From positions 806,001-870,000 of the forward strand of contig CBDFLS010000002.1 in the NCBI GenBank assembly GCA_965249185.1: a stretch of DNA of 64,000 nt, written 5' to 3'. This document shows, one piece after another, positions 7,820-16,150 of this stretch. A program made the position numbers and the translations under genes. Each line of letters starts with the position of its first letter. The first letter of the stretch is position 1. The stretch is from CBDFLS01 sp965249185. Its GTDB lineage: Bacteria > Chloroflexota > Dehalococcoidia > Lucifugimonadales > Australimonadaceae. Under the pieces are notes generated by a model. That model saw only the letters and a program-made list of their open reading frames with translations. It was not told where the DNA came from and made no database searches.

Positions 7820-8758
7820 ATGCGTGCCATCTTCTGGAAAGAGATGGCGGACCACTTCGGCCGCCGCCGGTTCATATTCCTCCTGACCCTGGTACTGGTC
7901 GGCTTCTTCTGGGGATGGTTCATCACGGTCCGTGAGGTGCAGGGCGGGTCCCGGAGCGCGGACGAGTTCCTCTTTTTGCAGATCTTCACCCACGGGAGCG
8001 GTGTCCTTCCCCCGGTGCTCTTTTTCATCAGCTTTTTCGGTCCGCTGGTGGGCATCATCCTGGGCTTCGACTCCATCAACAGCGAGCGGACCCAGGGCAC
8101 CCTCTCCCGGGTGCTGGCGCAGCCGGTCTTCCGGGACGCGGTGTTCAACGGCAAGTTCCTGGCGGGCCTGCTGACGCTGGCCATTATCATCGTCAGCCTC
8201 GTTCTGGCCATTTTGGGCCTGGCCATGTTCATCCTCGGTTTTGCCCCCAGGGGCGAGGAGGTGATCCGGCTCATCGGCTTCGCGGTGCTGGCCGTTGCCT
8301 ACGTGGCCCTCTGGCTGGGGCTGGCCATGACCTGCTCCATCTTTTTCAGGAACACCGTAAGCTCGGCTCTGGTGGCGGTGGGCCTCTGGCTGTTCACCAC
8401 CTTCTTCCTGGCGCTGCTTATCGCTCCCGCCCTGGCCGACGTGCTCGTCTCGCAGGTCGAGACCGATGCTGAGGCGCTGCGGCAGTTCCGCATCGAGCAG
8501 TGGGTCTCGCGGCTCTCGCCCTCCACCCTCTTCAATGAGGCGACCGGCATTCTGCTGAGTCCGCTGGAGCTCACGGGCCGGACCCTGGGCCCGCTCTTCG
8601 CCCTGGGAGAGGGGACGGCGCGGCTGCTGGCCACGCCCATCTCCGCCTCGCAGAGCCTGCGGCTCGTGTGGCCGCACATCGTGGCCATCATCTCCCTGGT
8701 GGCCGTGCTGCTGAGCCTCTCCTACATCAAGTTCATGCGCGAGGAGATCCGCTCGTAG
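7820..8758 (+). CDS. ABC-2 type exporter, membrane subunit
   Basis: This 312-residue permease begins inside one base of the ATPase stop. It has one N-terminal membrane segment (FIFLLTLVLVGFFWGWFI), a long extracytoplasmic loop, then five more segments (for example VLFFISFFGPLVGIILGF and LAGLLTLAIIIVSLVLAILGL). The motif GFDSINSERTQGTLSRVLAQPV is the conserved cytoplasmic loop of ABC2_membrane_2/5 permeases. It must pair with the upstream ATPase. The long loop between the first two segments and the large loop near residues 210-270 face outside and may meet the NEW3 protein. The substrate cannot be told from sequence. Confidence 0.9.
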   Translation: MRAIFWKEMADHFGRRRFIFLLTLVLVGFFWGWFITVREVQGGSRSADEFLFLQIFTHGSGVLPPVLFFISFFGPLVGIILGFDSINSERTQGTLSRVLAQPVFRDAVFNGKFLAGLLTLAIIIVSLVLAILGLAMFILGFAPRGEEVIRLIGFAVLAVAYVALWLGLAMTCSIFFRNTVSSALVAVGLWLFTTFFLALLIAPALADVLVSQVETDAEALRQFRIEQWVSRLSPSTLFNEATGILLSPLELTGRTLGPLFALGEGTARLLATPISASQSLRLVWPHIVAIISLVAVLLSLSYIKFMREEIRS

Positions 8759-9000
8759 GCGACCGCTCGCCTTGAGCTGGGCACCGCGCTTGGCAAACGC
8801 CAGGGGAATTTCCCCGCTCCGGCCCGCCCTGTTCATCCTGCCGTGCAAGGACTAGGACAGGCTCGTCCCCGCTCCGGCCCACGGATGTCACTGCTCCTGG
8901 TTCGAGAGGTCCGACAACGCCGGACTCTCGATAAAATCGGACCTCACCACGAGCGGCCTATCGGCAGGCAGGCCTCAGCGCCCGGTGCGGACTCAGCAGC

Positions 9001-9174
9001 GCCTGCCGCCACGGACGAACCGGGACCCGCACGTGGGTGCAGGGCGAGCCCTGCCAGCGCCTGCCGCCACGGCCGAACCGAGACCCGCACGTGGGTGCAG
9101 GGCGAGCCCTGCCAGCGCCTGCCGCCACGGCCGAACCGAGACCCGCACGTGGGTGCAGGGCGAGCCCTGCCTGG
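9001..9174. repeat. Three tandem copies of a 58-bp unit
   Basis: Copies start at 9,001, 9,059 and 9,117 with GCCTGCCGCCACGG and share GACCCGCACGTGGGTGCAGG. Copies 2 and 3 are identical; copy 1 differs at a few bases. Each unit includes the palindrome-like GCACGTGGGTGC. Confidence 0.9.
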
Positions 9175-9233
9175 GCGAGCCCTGCCTGGGCGGGCCCTGC
9201 CTGGGCGAGCCCTGCCTGGGCGGGCCCTGCCTG
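9159..9233. repeat. Five tandem copies of a 15-bp unit abutting the dgt -10 box
   Basis: The unit is GGCGRGCCCTGCCTG (R = A or G), repeated five times. The last copy ends one or two bases before the TAGAAT at 9,235, so the repeat occupies the position of the -35 region. Confidence 0.9.
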
Positions 9234-9234
9234 G

Positions 9235-9240
9235 TAGAAT
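9235..9240 (+). promoter_or_regulatory. -10 box of dgt; transcript probably leaderless
   Basis: TAGAAT is followed by six bases and the ATG at 9,247, so a transcript starting 6-7 bases after the box would begin at the start codon. There is no ribosome site. The same TAGANT-N6-ATG arrangement precedes the lipoprotein gene at 16,151 and recR. Confidence 0.6.
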
Positions 9241-9246
9241 GACGCC

Positions 9247-10347
9247 ATGGACCAGGAGCCGGCTTTAAGCGCCGTACGGGCGCGGCAGGAGGAGTGGGAG
9301 GAGGCCCGGCTCTCTCCCCACGCCAGCCGCAGCGCGCTCAGCGCTGGCCGCGCCACGCCGGAGCCCCCGGACGACCTGCGCACCGAGTTCCAGCGCGACC
9401 GCGACAGGGTGGTCCACAGCAAGTCGTTCAGGCGGCTCAAGCACAAGACCCAGGTATTCATCGCCCCCGTGGGAGACCATTTCGTCACCCGGCTCACCCA
9501 CACGCTGGAGGTGATGCAGGTGGGCCGCACCATCGCCCGGGCCCTTCGGTTGAACGAGGACCTGGTGGAGGCGGCGTGCCTGGCCCACGACCTGGGCCAC
9601 ACCCCCTTCGGCCACGTCGGCGAGCAGGTGCTGGACGGCCTCTTCCCGGGCGGCTTCCGCCACAACGAGCAGAGCCTGCGGACCATAGACATGGTGGAGA
9701 AGCGGGGCCGGGGGCTCAACCTGACCGCCGAGTGCCGCGAAGCCGTCCTCCACCACAGCAAGCCCCGGGGCGAGTTCCTCGGCTCGCGGGAACTGGACCG
9801 CCTCACGCTTGAAGCCCAGGTGGTGCGGGTAGCCGACGCTATCGCCTATCTGAACCACGATATCGGCGACGCGCTCCGGGCCGGCTTGCTCAGGGAAGAG
9901 GAGCTGCCGTCCGATGCCCGAGAGGTGCTGGGCACCCGTCACGCCCAGCGCGTGGACTCCATGGTGCGGGACGTGGTGGAGGCCTCGTGGGCCTGCGGTG
10001 GCGGCGACGGCGCCTCTCCGCCAGCGGCGGGCCGGCGCCCCCGGCTTGCCATGAGCCCTCAGATAGCCCGGGTGGTGACGGAGCTCCGCGAGTTCATGTT
10101 TCAGGCGGTCTATCTGCCCGCGGGGGCGGGCCCGGAGGGCGCTCACGCCCGCGCCATCGTCGAGTTCCTCTATGAGTACTACGTCCGCCACCCCGACGGG
10201 GTGCCGCAGGAGTACCGGTTGGGCAACGACTCCGCGGAGCGGATGGTGCTGGACTACATCGCTGGGATGACGGACCGTTTCGCCATTCTCAGCGCCGAGG
10301 AGCTGAAGCCCGGCATCTCGGGTGACGTCTTCAGGGACAGGGTCTAA
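9247..10347 (+). CDS. dgt: Deoxyguanosinetriphosphate triphosphohydrolase-like HD protein
   Basis: dGTPases of the HD superfamily split dGTP or other dNTPs into the nucleoside and tripolyphosphate. The metal-binding histidines are seen in RLTHTLEVMQVG and in the HD pair of CLAHDLGHTPFGH (about residues 117-129), and the further conserved FRHNEQSLRTID follows. RDRVVHSKSFRRLKHKTQVF is the classic N-terminal motif of the family. The length, 366 residues, fits the shorter non-enteric type. The gene starts directly after the promoter with no ribosome site. It is followed by dnaG 69 bases downstream; dgt-dnaG-rpoD is a common replication and transcription cluster. Confidence 0.9.
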   Translation: MDQEPALSAVRARQEEWEEARLSPHASRSALSAGRATPEPPDDLRTEFQRDRDRVVHSKSFRRLKHKTQVFIAPVGDHFVTRLTHTLEVMQVGRTIARALRLNEDLVEAACLAHDLGHTPFGHVGEQVLDGLFPGGFRHNEQSLRTIDMVEKRGRGLNLTAECREAVLHHSKPRGEFLGSRELDRLTLEAQVVRVADAIAYLNHDIGDALRAGLLREEELPSDAREVLGTRHAQRVDSMVRDVVEASWACGGGDGASPPAAGRRPRLAMSPQIARVVTELREFMFQAVYLPAGAGPEGAHARAIVEFLYEYYVRHPDGVPQEYRLGNDSAERMVLDYIAGMTDRFAILSAEELKPGISGDVFRDRV

Positions 10348-10400
10348 ACCCGCCGCATTCTTCGGCGCCGCTCCCTTGCGAGTTCGCATCCCCCCGCGTC

Positions 10401-10406
10401 TACAAT
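10401..10406 (+). promoter_or_regulatory. -10 box of dnaG
   Basis: TACAAT lies ten bases before the ATG at 10,417. An upstream in-frame ATG at 10,405 overlaps the box itself, which argues for the second ATG as the start. The predicted leader is only about four bases. Confidence 0.5.
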
Positions 10407-10416
10407 GGCGGTTGCC

Positions 10417-12255
10417 ATGGCGCTCTCCGACGACATCAAGGCCCGGCTGGACATCGTGGACGTGGTCTCCCAATACGTCCCGGACCTGAAGCACTCGGGC
10501 CGGAACTGGGTCGCCCGCTGTCCCTTTCACCAGGAGCGCACCCCCTCCTTCGTGGTCTTCCCCGAGCGGCAGTCGTGGCGGTGCTTCGGCGCCTGCGCCA
10601 CCGGCGGCGATCTCTTCGCCTTCGTCATGCGGGTGGAGAGCATGGACTTCGCCGGCACTCTCAAGCTGATGGCCCAGCGGGCGGGCGTGGCGCTGACCCA
10701 GCGACGCCGCTCCAGCGCGACGGAGCAGAGCCCGCTCCTCACCGTGAACGAACAGGCCTCCCGCTACTTCCAGGAGGCGCTGGCCGCGGAGCGTGGTGCC
10801 ACTGCGCGGGCCTATCTCGAGCGGCGCGGCGTGGGCGGCGACGCCGTGGCGCGCTTCGGGCTGGGGTACAGCCCAAGCACCGGCGATGAGCTCCTCCGCC
10901 ACCTGGAGTCCAAGGGCTTCTCCCGGGAGCTGCTGACCGCCGCCGGCCTCGCCACCAGCGCCGAGGGTGGCCCCGTGCGGGACATCTTCCGCGGGCGCCT
11001 CGTGTTCCCTATCAGGGACGCCTCCGGCAAGCTGGTAGGCTTCGGCGGCCGCTCGCTGGATGAGTCCGGCCCCAAGTACCTGAACACCCCCCAGACCGCC
11101 GTCTTTGACAAAGGGCGGCTGCTCTATGCTCTCGACCTGGCCAAGGAGGGCATCGACCGGGAGGGGGAGGTGGTGGTCGTGGAGGGGTATATGGACGTCA
11201 TCGCCGCCCACGAGCACGGCTTCACCCACGTGGTGGCCTCCATGGGCACCGCCTTGACCGAGCATCAGGTGGCCCTGCTCATGGAACGCGCCCGGTCCTT
11301 CGTGCTGGCCCTGGACCCAGACCAGGCGGGCCAGGAGGCCACGCTCCGGAGCCTGGAGAGCTCCTGGCATGTGTTCGAGCGTCAGGAGACCGTGGGACGC
11401 CAGGGAAGCCGAGGGGAGATGTACCGGAGGCCAGCCCAGCTCGGCGGCCTGCGTGTCGCCTTGCTGCCCCCCGGCCAGGACCCTGACGCCCTGATCCGTC
11501 AGGACCTGGGCCGCTGGCGGGAGACGATCGCGGGCGCCGTGCCGCTGCTCGACTATCTCTTTGACTCCGTGGCCGGCCGTGCGGACCTCTCCTCTAGCCA
11601 GGAGAAGGCCCAGGCCGCCGACCGGCTCTTCCCACTCATCGCCGCCATCGAAAACCCCTATGAGCAGGACCGCCATTTCCAGCGGCTGGCCGGTCTGCTG
11701 GGCGTTTCGCCGGCCACCCTGAAGGCGAGCGTGGGGAGGCCCCGCCGGGGCTTGCGCCGGACTCAGGCCCGGGCGCCGGCCGCGGCCGCCCCTTTCCGCG
11801 ATGCGGAGCAGGACCCTCTGGACGAGCATACACTGGCGCTGGCGGTCCACTATTCGGAGCTCGTTGAGCGGGTGGCGGAGCTTCCGCTGGAGCACCTGCG
11901 GCGCCATGAGAACCGCGCCGTGTTGAGCGCTATTCAGCAAGCTGGTACAATAGAAGGGGCCTATCCGCTTCTGGACGGGCATTTAGCCGACCACCTGGAC
12001 GCTCTCGCGGCGCGGGAGCTTCCACCGGCGGACCGCATCCAACGGGCCGCTGACCTGGAGGCCTGTCTGCGCAGGCTGGAGGAGCGTTATCTACGCGACC
12101 TGAAGACCCAGGAGGAGGTGGCGCTGACCCAGGCCTCCAACGACACGGTCCAGGACACGGAGTTCCTGGATGCGATTCACCAGCAGATGACCGCCACCAA
12201 CCAACGGCTCAAAGAGCTGTTCGCCAGCGCCGCCGGGAGGCCCTCAACGCAGTGA
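10417..12255 (+). CDS. dnaG: DNA primase
   Basis: DnaG makes RNA primers for replication. The protein starts LSDDIKARLDIVDVVSQYV, as primases do. The CHC2 zinc finger is C35, H38, C56 and C60 (CPFH ... CFGAC), with three rather than two residues between the last cysteines. The TOPRIM metal site is seen in VVVVEGYMDVIAAHEHG (glutamate) and LALDPDQAG (DxD). A C-terminal DnaB-binding region rich in charged residues ends the 612-residue chain. A start at 10,405 would add four residues but would overlap the -10 box. It lies between dgt and rpoD, the classic macromolecular-synthesis order. Confidence 0.95.
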   Translation: MALSDDIKARLDIVDVVSQYVPDLKHSGRNWVARCPFHQERTPSFVVFPERQSWRCFGACATGGDLFAFVMRVESMDFAGTLKLMAQRAGVALTQRRRSSATEQSPLLTVNEQASRYFQEALAAERGATARAYLERRGVGGDAVARFGLGYSPSTGDELLRHLESKGFSRELLTAAGLATSAEGGPVRDIFRGRLVFPIRDASGKLVGFGGRSLDESGPKYLNTPQTAVFDKGRLLYALDLAKEGIDREGEVVVVEGYMDVIAAHEHGFTHVVASMGTALTEHQVALLMERARSFVLALDPDQAGQEATLRSLESSWHVFERQETVGRQGSRGEMYRRPAQLGGLRVALLPPGQDPDALIRQDLGRWRETIAGAVPLLDYLFDSVAGRADLSSSQEKAQAADRLFPLIAAIENPYEQDRHFQRLAGLLGVSPATLKASVGRPRRGLRRTQARAPAAAAPFRDAEQDPLDEHTLALAVHYSELVERVAELPLEHLRRHENRAVLSAIQQAGTIEGAYPLLDGHLADHLDALAARELPPADRIQRAADLEACLRRLEERYLRDLKTQEEVALTQASNDTVQDTEFLDAIHQQMTATNQRLKELFASAAGRPSTQ

Positions 12256-12278
12256 GCGGCGGCGGCTAAAGGACGTTT

Positions 12279-13802
12279 ATGAACCAAAAACAGACATTGG
12301 ACCCACAGCAGGACGCTAAAAAGCCCCAGACCGCCCCCGAAAAGGCTGGGACCGCCGCCGCCAACGGCAACGGTGCGGCCACTCAGCCGGCCAAGCGGGC
12401 TGTCGCCTCCACGGGGAAGAACGGCGACGCCGAGGCTCGGGTAGGCGCACGCGCCGCGCTGGCCGCCCAGGGGCGCTCCAAGACTACTACCGCGGTCGAC
12501 GAAGAGGACTTCGAAGGCTCCGAGCTGATCGATGATCCCGTCAGGATGTACCTGCGGGAGATCGGCCGGGTTACCCTGCTCACCGCGGCCGATGAGCGCC
12601 GGTTGGCCCAGCGTATCGCCGCCAACAAGCACATTGAGCGGCTGGAGGCGGAGCTCACGGCGGAGACGGGAAGGCCTCCTCGCGCTATCGAGGCGGTCCG
12701 CAGGCTCCTCTCCCGGTTGTCGGCGTCGGCGTCGCTCATCGACTTCCTGGGCGACTATCTGGACGTCGACACCACGTTGACTCTCTCCCAGATAATCAGC
12801 CATCCCAAGCTCCGCGCGTCACTCGATGGCGAGCTGAACCTCGAGTTGCTGGAGACGTTGACCCAGCGGCTCCAGGTGGAACTGCCGCAGGCGAGCGCGG
12901 TGCTCATCGCCCTGTCGTTGGACAGCCGCCTCCTGCCGTCCGAGCTCCTGGATGTGGTGGATGAGGAGACCCCGGTCCAGGAGTTGAAGAATGTGCTCGC
13001 CGACGCCGACCTGACCCAGCGGCTGGAGGCCATGGAGCTGGCCTTCAGGCCCCATTTCGCCTCCATCAAGAAGGAGGGGAACCGCTCGCAGAAGCACCTG
13101 GCGGAGGCCAACCTGCGCCTGGTGGTGAGCGTGGCCAAGAAGTACATCGGCCGGGGAATGTCGCTTCTGGACCTCATCCAGGAGGGGAACATCGGGCTCA
13201 TCCGGGCGGTGGAGAAGTTCGATTACCGCAAGGGGTACAAGTTCTCCACCTACGCAACCTGGTGGATCCGCCAGGCCATCACCCGGGCCATCGCCGACCA
13301 GGCCCGCACCATCCGTATTCCCGTCCACATGGTCGAGACCATCAACAAGCTGATGCGGGTCAGCCGCCGCCTCGTTCAGGAGTATGGCCGGGAGCCCACC
13401 ACCAACGAGATCTCCGAGGGGATGGAGGTGCCGCCGGACCGAGTGCGGGAGATACTCAAGATCTCCCAGGAGCCCGTCTCCCTCGAGACTCCCATCGGCG
13501 AGGAGGAGGACTCTCATCTGGGCGACTTCATCGAGGACAGGACCGCGCCGGCGCCCGCCGATGCCGCCACCTTTCAGCTCCTCCGCGAGCAGGTGGAGGA
13601 TGTGCTGGAGACGCTTAGCGACCGGGAGCGGCGGGTGCTGCAGCTCCGGTTTGGACTGGAGGACGGCCGCAGCCGTACGCTGGAGGAGGTGGGCCGGGAC
13701 TTCGGCGTGACCCGCGAGCGGATTCGTCAGATAGAGGCCAAGGCGCTCCGCAAGCTGCGCCACCCCAGCCGCTCCAAGAAGCTGCGCGATTTCCTGGAGT
13801 AG
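12279..13802 (+). CDS. rpoD: RNA polymerase primary sigma factor
   Basis: This 507-residue sigma-70 has an alanine-rich, low-complexity N-terminus (about 80 residues). Region 1.2 follows (DDPVRMYLREIGRVTLLTAADE), then region 2 (EANLRLVVSVAKKYIGRG, FSTYATWWIRQAITRAI), region 3 (RIPVHMVETINKL) and region 4.2 (TLEEVGRDFGVTRERIRQIE, KALRKLRHP). The match to housekeeping sigma factors in regions 2.3-2.4 and 4.2 is essentially complete, which fits recognition of the TANANT -10 boxes seen across the window. The ATG at 12,279 follows AAAGGACG. The gene is followed directly by a strong terminator. Confidence 0.95.
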   Translation: MNQKQTLDPQQDAKKPQTAPEKAGTAAANGNGAATQPAKRAVASTGKNGDAEARVGARAALAAQGRSKTTTAVDEEDFEGSELIDDPVRMYLREIGRVTLLTAADERRLAQRIAANKHIERLEAELTAETGRPPRAIEAVRRLLSRLSASASLIDFLGDYLDVDTTLTLSQIISHPKLRASLDGELNLELLETLTQRLQVELPQASAVLIALSLDSRLLPSELLDVVDEETPVQELKNVLADADLTQRLEAMELAFRPHFASIKKEGNRSQKHLAEANLRLVVSVAKKYIGRGMSLLDLIQEGNIGLIRAVEKFDYRKGYKFSTYATWWIRQAITRAIADQARTIRIPVHMVETINKLMRVSRRLVQEYGREPTTNEISEGMEVPPDRVREILKISQEPVSLETPIGEEEDSHLGDFIEDRTAPAPADAATFQLLREQVEDVLETLSDRERRVLQLRFGLEDGRSRTLEEVGRDFGVTRERIRQIEAKALRKLRHPSRSKKLRDFLE

Positions 13803-13828
13803 CCGCTCCGAAGAACGTCACGGCAAAA

Positions 13829-13863
13829 AAGAAGGCCCTCCGGTCCGACCCGAGGGCCTTCTT
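13829..13863. terminator. Bidirectional intrinsic terminator between rpoD and the convergent membrane gene
   Basis: AAGAAGGCCCTC pairs with GAGGGCCTTCTT around an 11-base loop. The six As before the stem give a U-run for transcripts coming from the right, and TTCTTGCTG a weak one for rpoD. Confidence 0.8.
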
Positions 13864-13899
13864 GCTGCCTGGGCGCGTCTTCTTGGACTTCTTCTTGGA

Positions 13900-14625
13900 C
13901 TACGAGGGGGGCTGCCGGCCTCCTCCTTCGCCCTCCAGGGAGCGGTAGTCGTCGAACACAAGCATGACGTACGTTGTCGCCAGGGGCACGACCAGGGCCA
14001 GCGCGACAATGAGTAAGACGGTCTCAGCGCCCAGGCTGTTGCCGAAAATTCCCGCGAAACCTCGCGCGATGAGCAGCGCGCCGAGGGACACCAGCGCCAC
14101 TCCGAGCACCATGGAGAAGGTTCGCCAGCTCTTGCCGGTCACCAGATACCAGCTCCGCATGAGCGCTTCACCAATGCCTCGCCGCTCCAGCACCACGGCC
14201 GGACCGAAGAGCGCCCAGCGGGTGGCCAGAAAGAGCCCCATCGGTATGCCTACGACGGTAATGAAGCTGACCTGGGTTACCAGCAAGATGAGGGCGAGCC
14301 CCGGCACGTATCTGGACGATAGGCCCAGTGCGACGGCGAAGGCCAGGTCCAGCCGTGCCTGCTCTCCCCGCACGACCTGCCACGCGACGACGGTGACTGC
14401 CGCCTGGGAGATGAAGCTGGGGACCGACGCCACCACCAGCCAGAGCAGTTTTGCGAAGCGGGAGTCGGGGACCCAGGCCAGGATCAGAAGGTTGGTGAGC
14501 AGCGCACCAAGGGCGGCGGCGGCCACCAGCGGGACGAAGGCTTGCCGGTACACCTGGAGCGTCTCGGCGAGCAGCCGGTCCCAGGTCTTCATACGCCGCT
14601 CCACCGGCGGGGGCCACTCGCCCAT
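13900..14625 (-). CDS. Multi-pass membrane protein of unknown function
   Basis: This 241-residue protein has about six hydrophobic segments (for example AFVPLVAAAALGALLTNLLIL, YVPGLALILLVTQVSFITVVG and AETVLLIVALALVVPLATTYV). Between segments 4 and 5 lies the motif RWALFGPAVVLERRGIGEALMRSWYLVTG. This resembles the conserved stretch of the DUF7847/glycerophosphodiester phosphodiesterase-like membrane domain family, where a similar phrase (xLExxGxxxALxRSWxLTxG) is typical. The start could be 14,625 or the ATG at 14,592 (MKTWDRLL). It converges with rpoD and shares its terminator. The function is unknown. Confidence 0.75.
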   Translation of the reverse strand: MGEWPPPVERRMKTWDRLLAETLQVYRQAFVPLVAAAALGALLTNLLILAWVPDSRFAKLLWLVVASVPSFISQAAVTVVAWQVVRGEQARLDLAFAVALGLSSRYVPGLALILLVTQVSFITVVGIPMGLFLATRWALFGPAVVLERRGIGEALMRSWYLVTGKSWRTFSMVLGVALVSLGALLIARGFAGIFGNSLGAETVLLIVALALVVPLATTYVMLVFDDYRSLEGEGGGRQPPS

Positions 14626-14710
14626 GAGGCACCTCCTAGTCTCCCGATATGATAGCAGGGTTCACCGCTCTCCCCACTAGCCCGAGGGCCCTTCGTTGCC
14701 GCGATTCCGC

Positions 14711-14716
14711 TATACT
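14711..14716 (+). promoter_or_regulatory. -10 box of the Fpg/Nei gene
   Basis: TATACT lies 18 bases before the ATG at 14,735, with a strong ribosome site (GGGAGGAGG) in between. Confidence 0.55.
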
Positions 14717-14734
14717 CCGGCTGGGAGGAGGAAG

Positions 14735-15559
14735 ATGCCCGAGGCGCCGGACCTGGAGGTCATCAGGGAGTTCTTGAACGACCACGTCGCTGGGCAGGGC
14801 GTCACCAGTGCCCGGGTCCTCCGCCCCGTGGTGCTTCGCTCACTGGTGGCGGAGGAGTTCGCGACGGATGTGGTGGGCCGGGTCTTTGGTCGGGTCCAGC
14901 GCAGGGGCAAGATGCTCTTGCTCCCCCTGGAGCCGGAGCGCATGCTGGTGGTGCAGCCGATGCTCGCCGGCGTGCTCCAGTACTGCGCGCCCGATACCCC
15001 GGTGGCCAAGCGCACCTTTTTGATCCTGGGAATGGATGCCATGGAGCTGCGGTACCTGGACGAGCGGCAGATGGGGGCCGTGTACTACGTGCGGCCCGAC
15101 CAGATGGGCCGGGTGCCCCGGCTGGAGGGGCAGGCCCCTGACGCGCTGGACGGCGGCCTGTCGTACGAGGAGTTCGTCGGACGGCTGGGGTCCTTCCGCG
15201 GCGAGATCAAGGGCATCCTCACCCGGGGCGAGTTCATCGGCGGCATCGGCAACGCCTACGCCGACGAGGTGCTCTTCGCCGCCGGCATCTCGCCCTTCAG
15301 ACGGCGCAAGGAGCTGACCCCTGATGACCTCCGCGGCCTGTACCAGGCGGTCCCCGACGTGCTCAACGAGGCCATCGGCATATTGCGGAAGCGGATGCCC
15401 CCGGAGATCCATGTGAAGGTCCGCGATTTCCTGAAGGTGCACCGGAAGGGGGGCCAGCCCTGTCCCCGGTGCGGCCACACCATCAGCGAGATCACGGCCA
15501 ACCAGCGCATCACCAGCTACTGCCGCCGCTGTCAGCCCGGCATGCTGCTCAGGAACTGA
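14735..15559 (+). CDS. Fpg/Nei-family DNA glycosylase/AP lyase
   Basis: Enzymes of this family excise oxidised bases and cut the abasic site. The chain starts MPEAPDLEVIREFLNDHV, so the catalytic Pro2 and Glu3 are exposed after methionine removal. The helix-two-turns-helix region is seen around GEFIGGIGNAYADEVLFAAGISP (15,230-15,295). A C-terminal zinc finger is complete (CPRCGHTI ... CRRCQ). At 274 residues it is of normal length. MPEAPD rather than MPELPE makes it hard to say whether it acts as Fpg (8-oxoG) or Nei (pyrimidines). The ATG at 14,735 is fixed by the Pro2 requirement and GGAGGAGG upstream; a longer reading from 14,696 would be inactive. Confidence 0.9.
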   Translation: MPEAPDLEVIREFLNDHVAGQGVTSARVLRPVVLRSLVAEEFATDVVGRVFGRVQRRGKMLLLPLEPERMLVVQPMLAGVLQYCAPDTPVAKRTFLILGMDAMELRYLDERQMGAVYYVRPDQMGRVPRLEGQAPDALDGGLSYEEFVGRLGSFRGEIKGILTRGEFIGGIGNAYADEVLFAAGISPFRRRKELTPDDLRGLYQAVPDVLNEAIGILRKRMPPEIHVKVRDFLKVHRKGGQPCPRCGHTISEITANQRITSYCRRCQPGMLLRN

Positions 15560-15575
15560 TGGGGAGCGTGGCGCC

Positions 15576-16019
15576 ATGATCAGGGTCGAGCGGAGCGTGG
15601 TGATCAACCGGCCCGACTGGGCCATCTTCACCTTCCTCGCCAGCCCTGAGAACGACGTGGCGTGGCGCGAGCAGGTGCGGTCGGTGCGGCGCAACGACGA
15701 TGGCGCGCTGGGCCCCGGCGCCAGCTACTGGTGCGTCATGCGCGTCTTCCCCCTGGGGAAGCTGTCGGGGATCATGAAGGTGGTGGAGTACGAGCCGGAC
15801 CGCAGGCTCTCCTTCCAGGGAAATTTCGATGGCACTTTCCAGCCCACCGCGAGCTATGCGCTGGAGCCCGTGGAGGGAGGCACGAGCGTGACGGCGGTGA
15901 TGGAGTCCCGGCTGGAGGGGCTCGGCCGGCTCTTCGGCTCCCTGGTCGGCTGGGCCACGCGGCGGAGCGCCACGGCGGACCTGGCCCGGCTCAAGGAGCT
16001 GCTGGAGCGGCGGGACTGA
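15576..16019 (+). CDS. SRPBCC-fold (polyketide cyclase/dehydrase-like) protein
   Basis: This 147-residue protein begins IRVERSVVINRPDWAIFTFLASPENDVAW, the typical first strand and helix of START/Bet-v1-like SRPBCC proteins, which bind hydrophobic ligands. A central SYWCVMRVFPLGKLSGIMKVVEYEPDRRLSF strand region and a long C-terminal helix (ATADLARLKELLERRD) complete the fold. No catalytic residues can be assigned. It starts 16 bases after the glycosylase stop and probably shares its transcript. The substrate is unknown. Confidence 0.8.
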   Translation: MIRVERSVVINRPDWAIFTFLASPENDVAWREQVRSVRRNDDGALGPGASYWCVMRVFPLGKLSGIMKVVEYEPDRRLSFQGNFDGTFQPTASYALEPVEGGTSVTAVMESRLEGLGRLFGSLVGWATRRSATADLARLKELLERRD

Positions 16020-16138
16020 GCGCGCTTCGCCCAGCCGCTCATGGCGGGGTGGGCGAGGCATACGTTTCCTTAATTTGCTGGCTGGACCAAATCCCAATAC
16101 ATCAGCCCGGTCCAGTGGCGGCTCCCATTTGCTTCTTC

Positions 16139-16144
16139 TAGAAT
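16139..16144 (+). promoter_or_regulatory. -10 box of the lipoprotein gene; probably leaderless
   Basis: TAGAAT, six bases, then the ATG at 16,151: the same spacing as at dgt and recR. No ribosome site is present. Confidence 0.55.
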
Positions 16145-16150
16145 GAGACC

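Larger units (their letters stand above)
8759..9246. other. Intergenic region with tandem repeats upstream of dgt
   Basis: No credible gene was found in these 488 bases: the open frames are GC-driven and code for repeats. The first 240 bases are unique and the last 235 are tandem repeats running into the dgt promoter. Confidence 0.7.

Noticed and set aside
9001..9233. CRISPR-like array
   Set aside because: The units are contiguous tandem repeats without unique spacers, and no cas genes are present.
9265..11982. A 905-codon open frame antisense to dgt and dnaG
   Set aside because: High GC keeps complementary frames open; the sequence has no domain and the plus-strand genes are certain.
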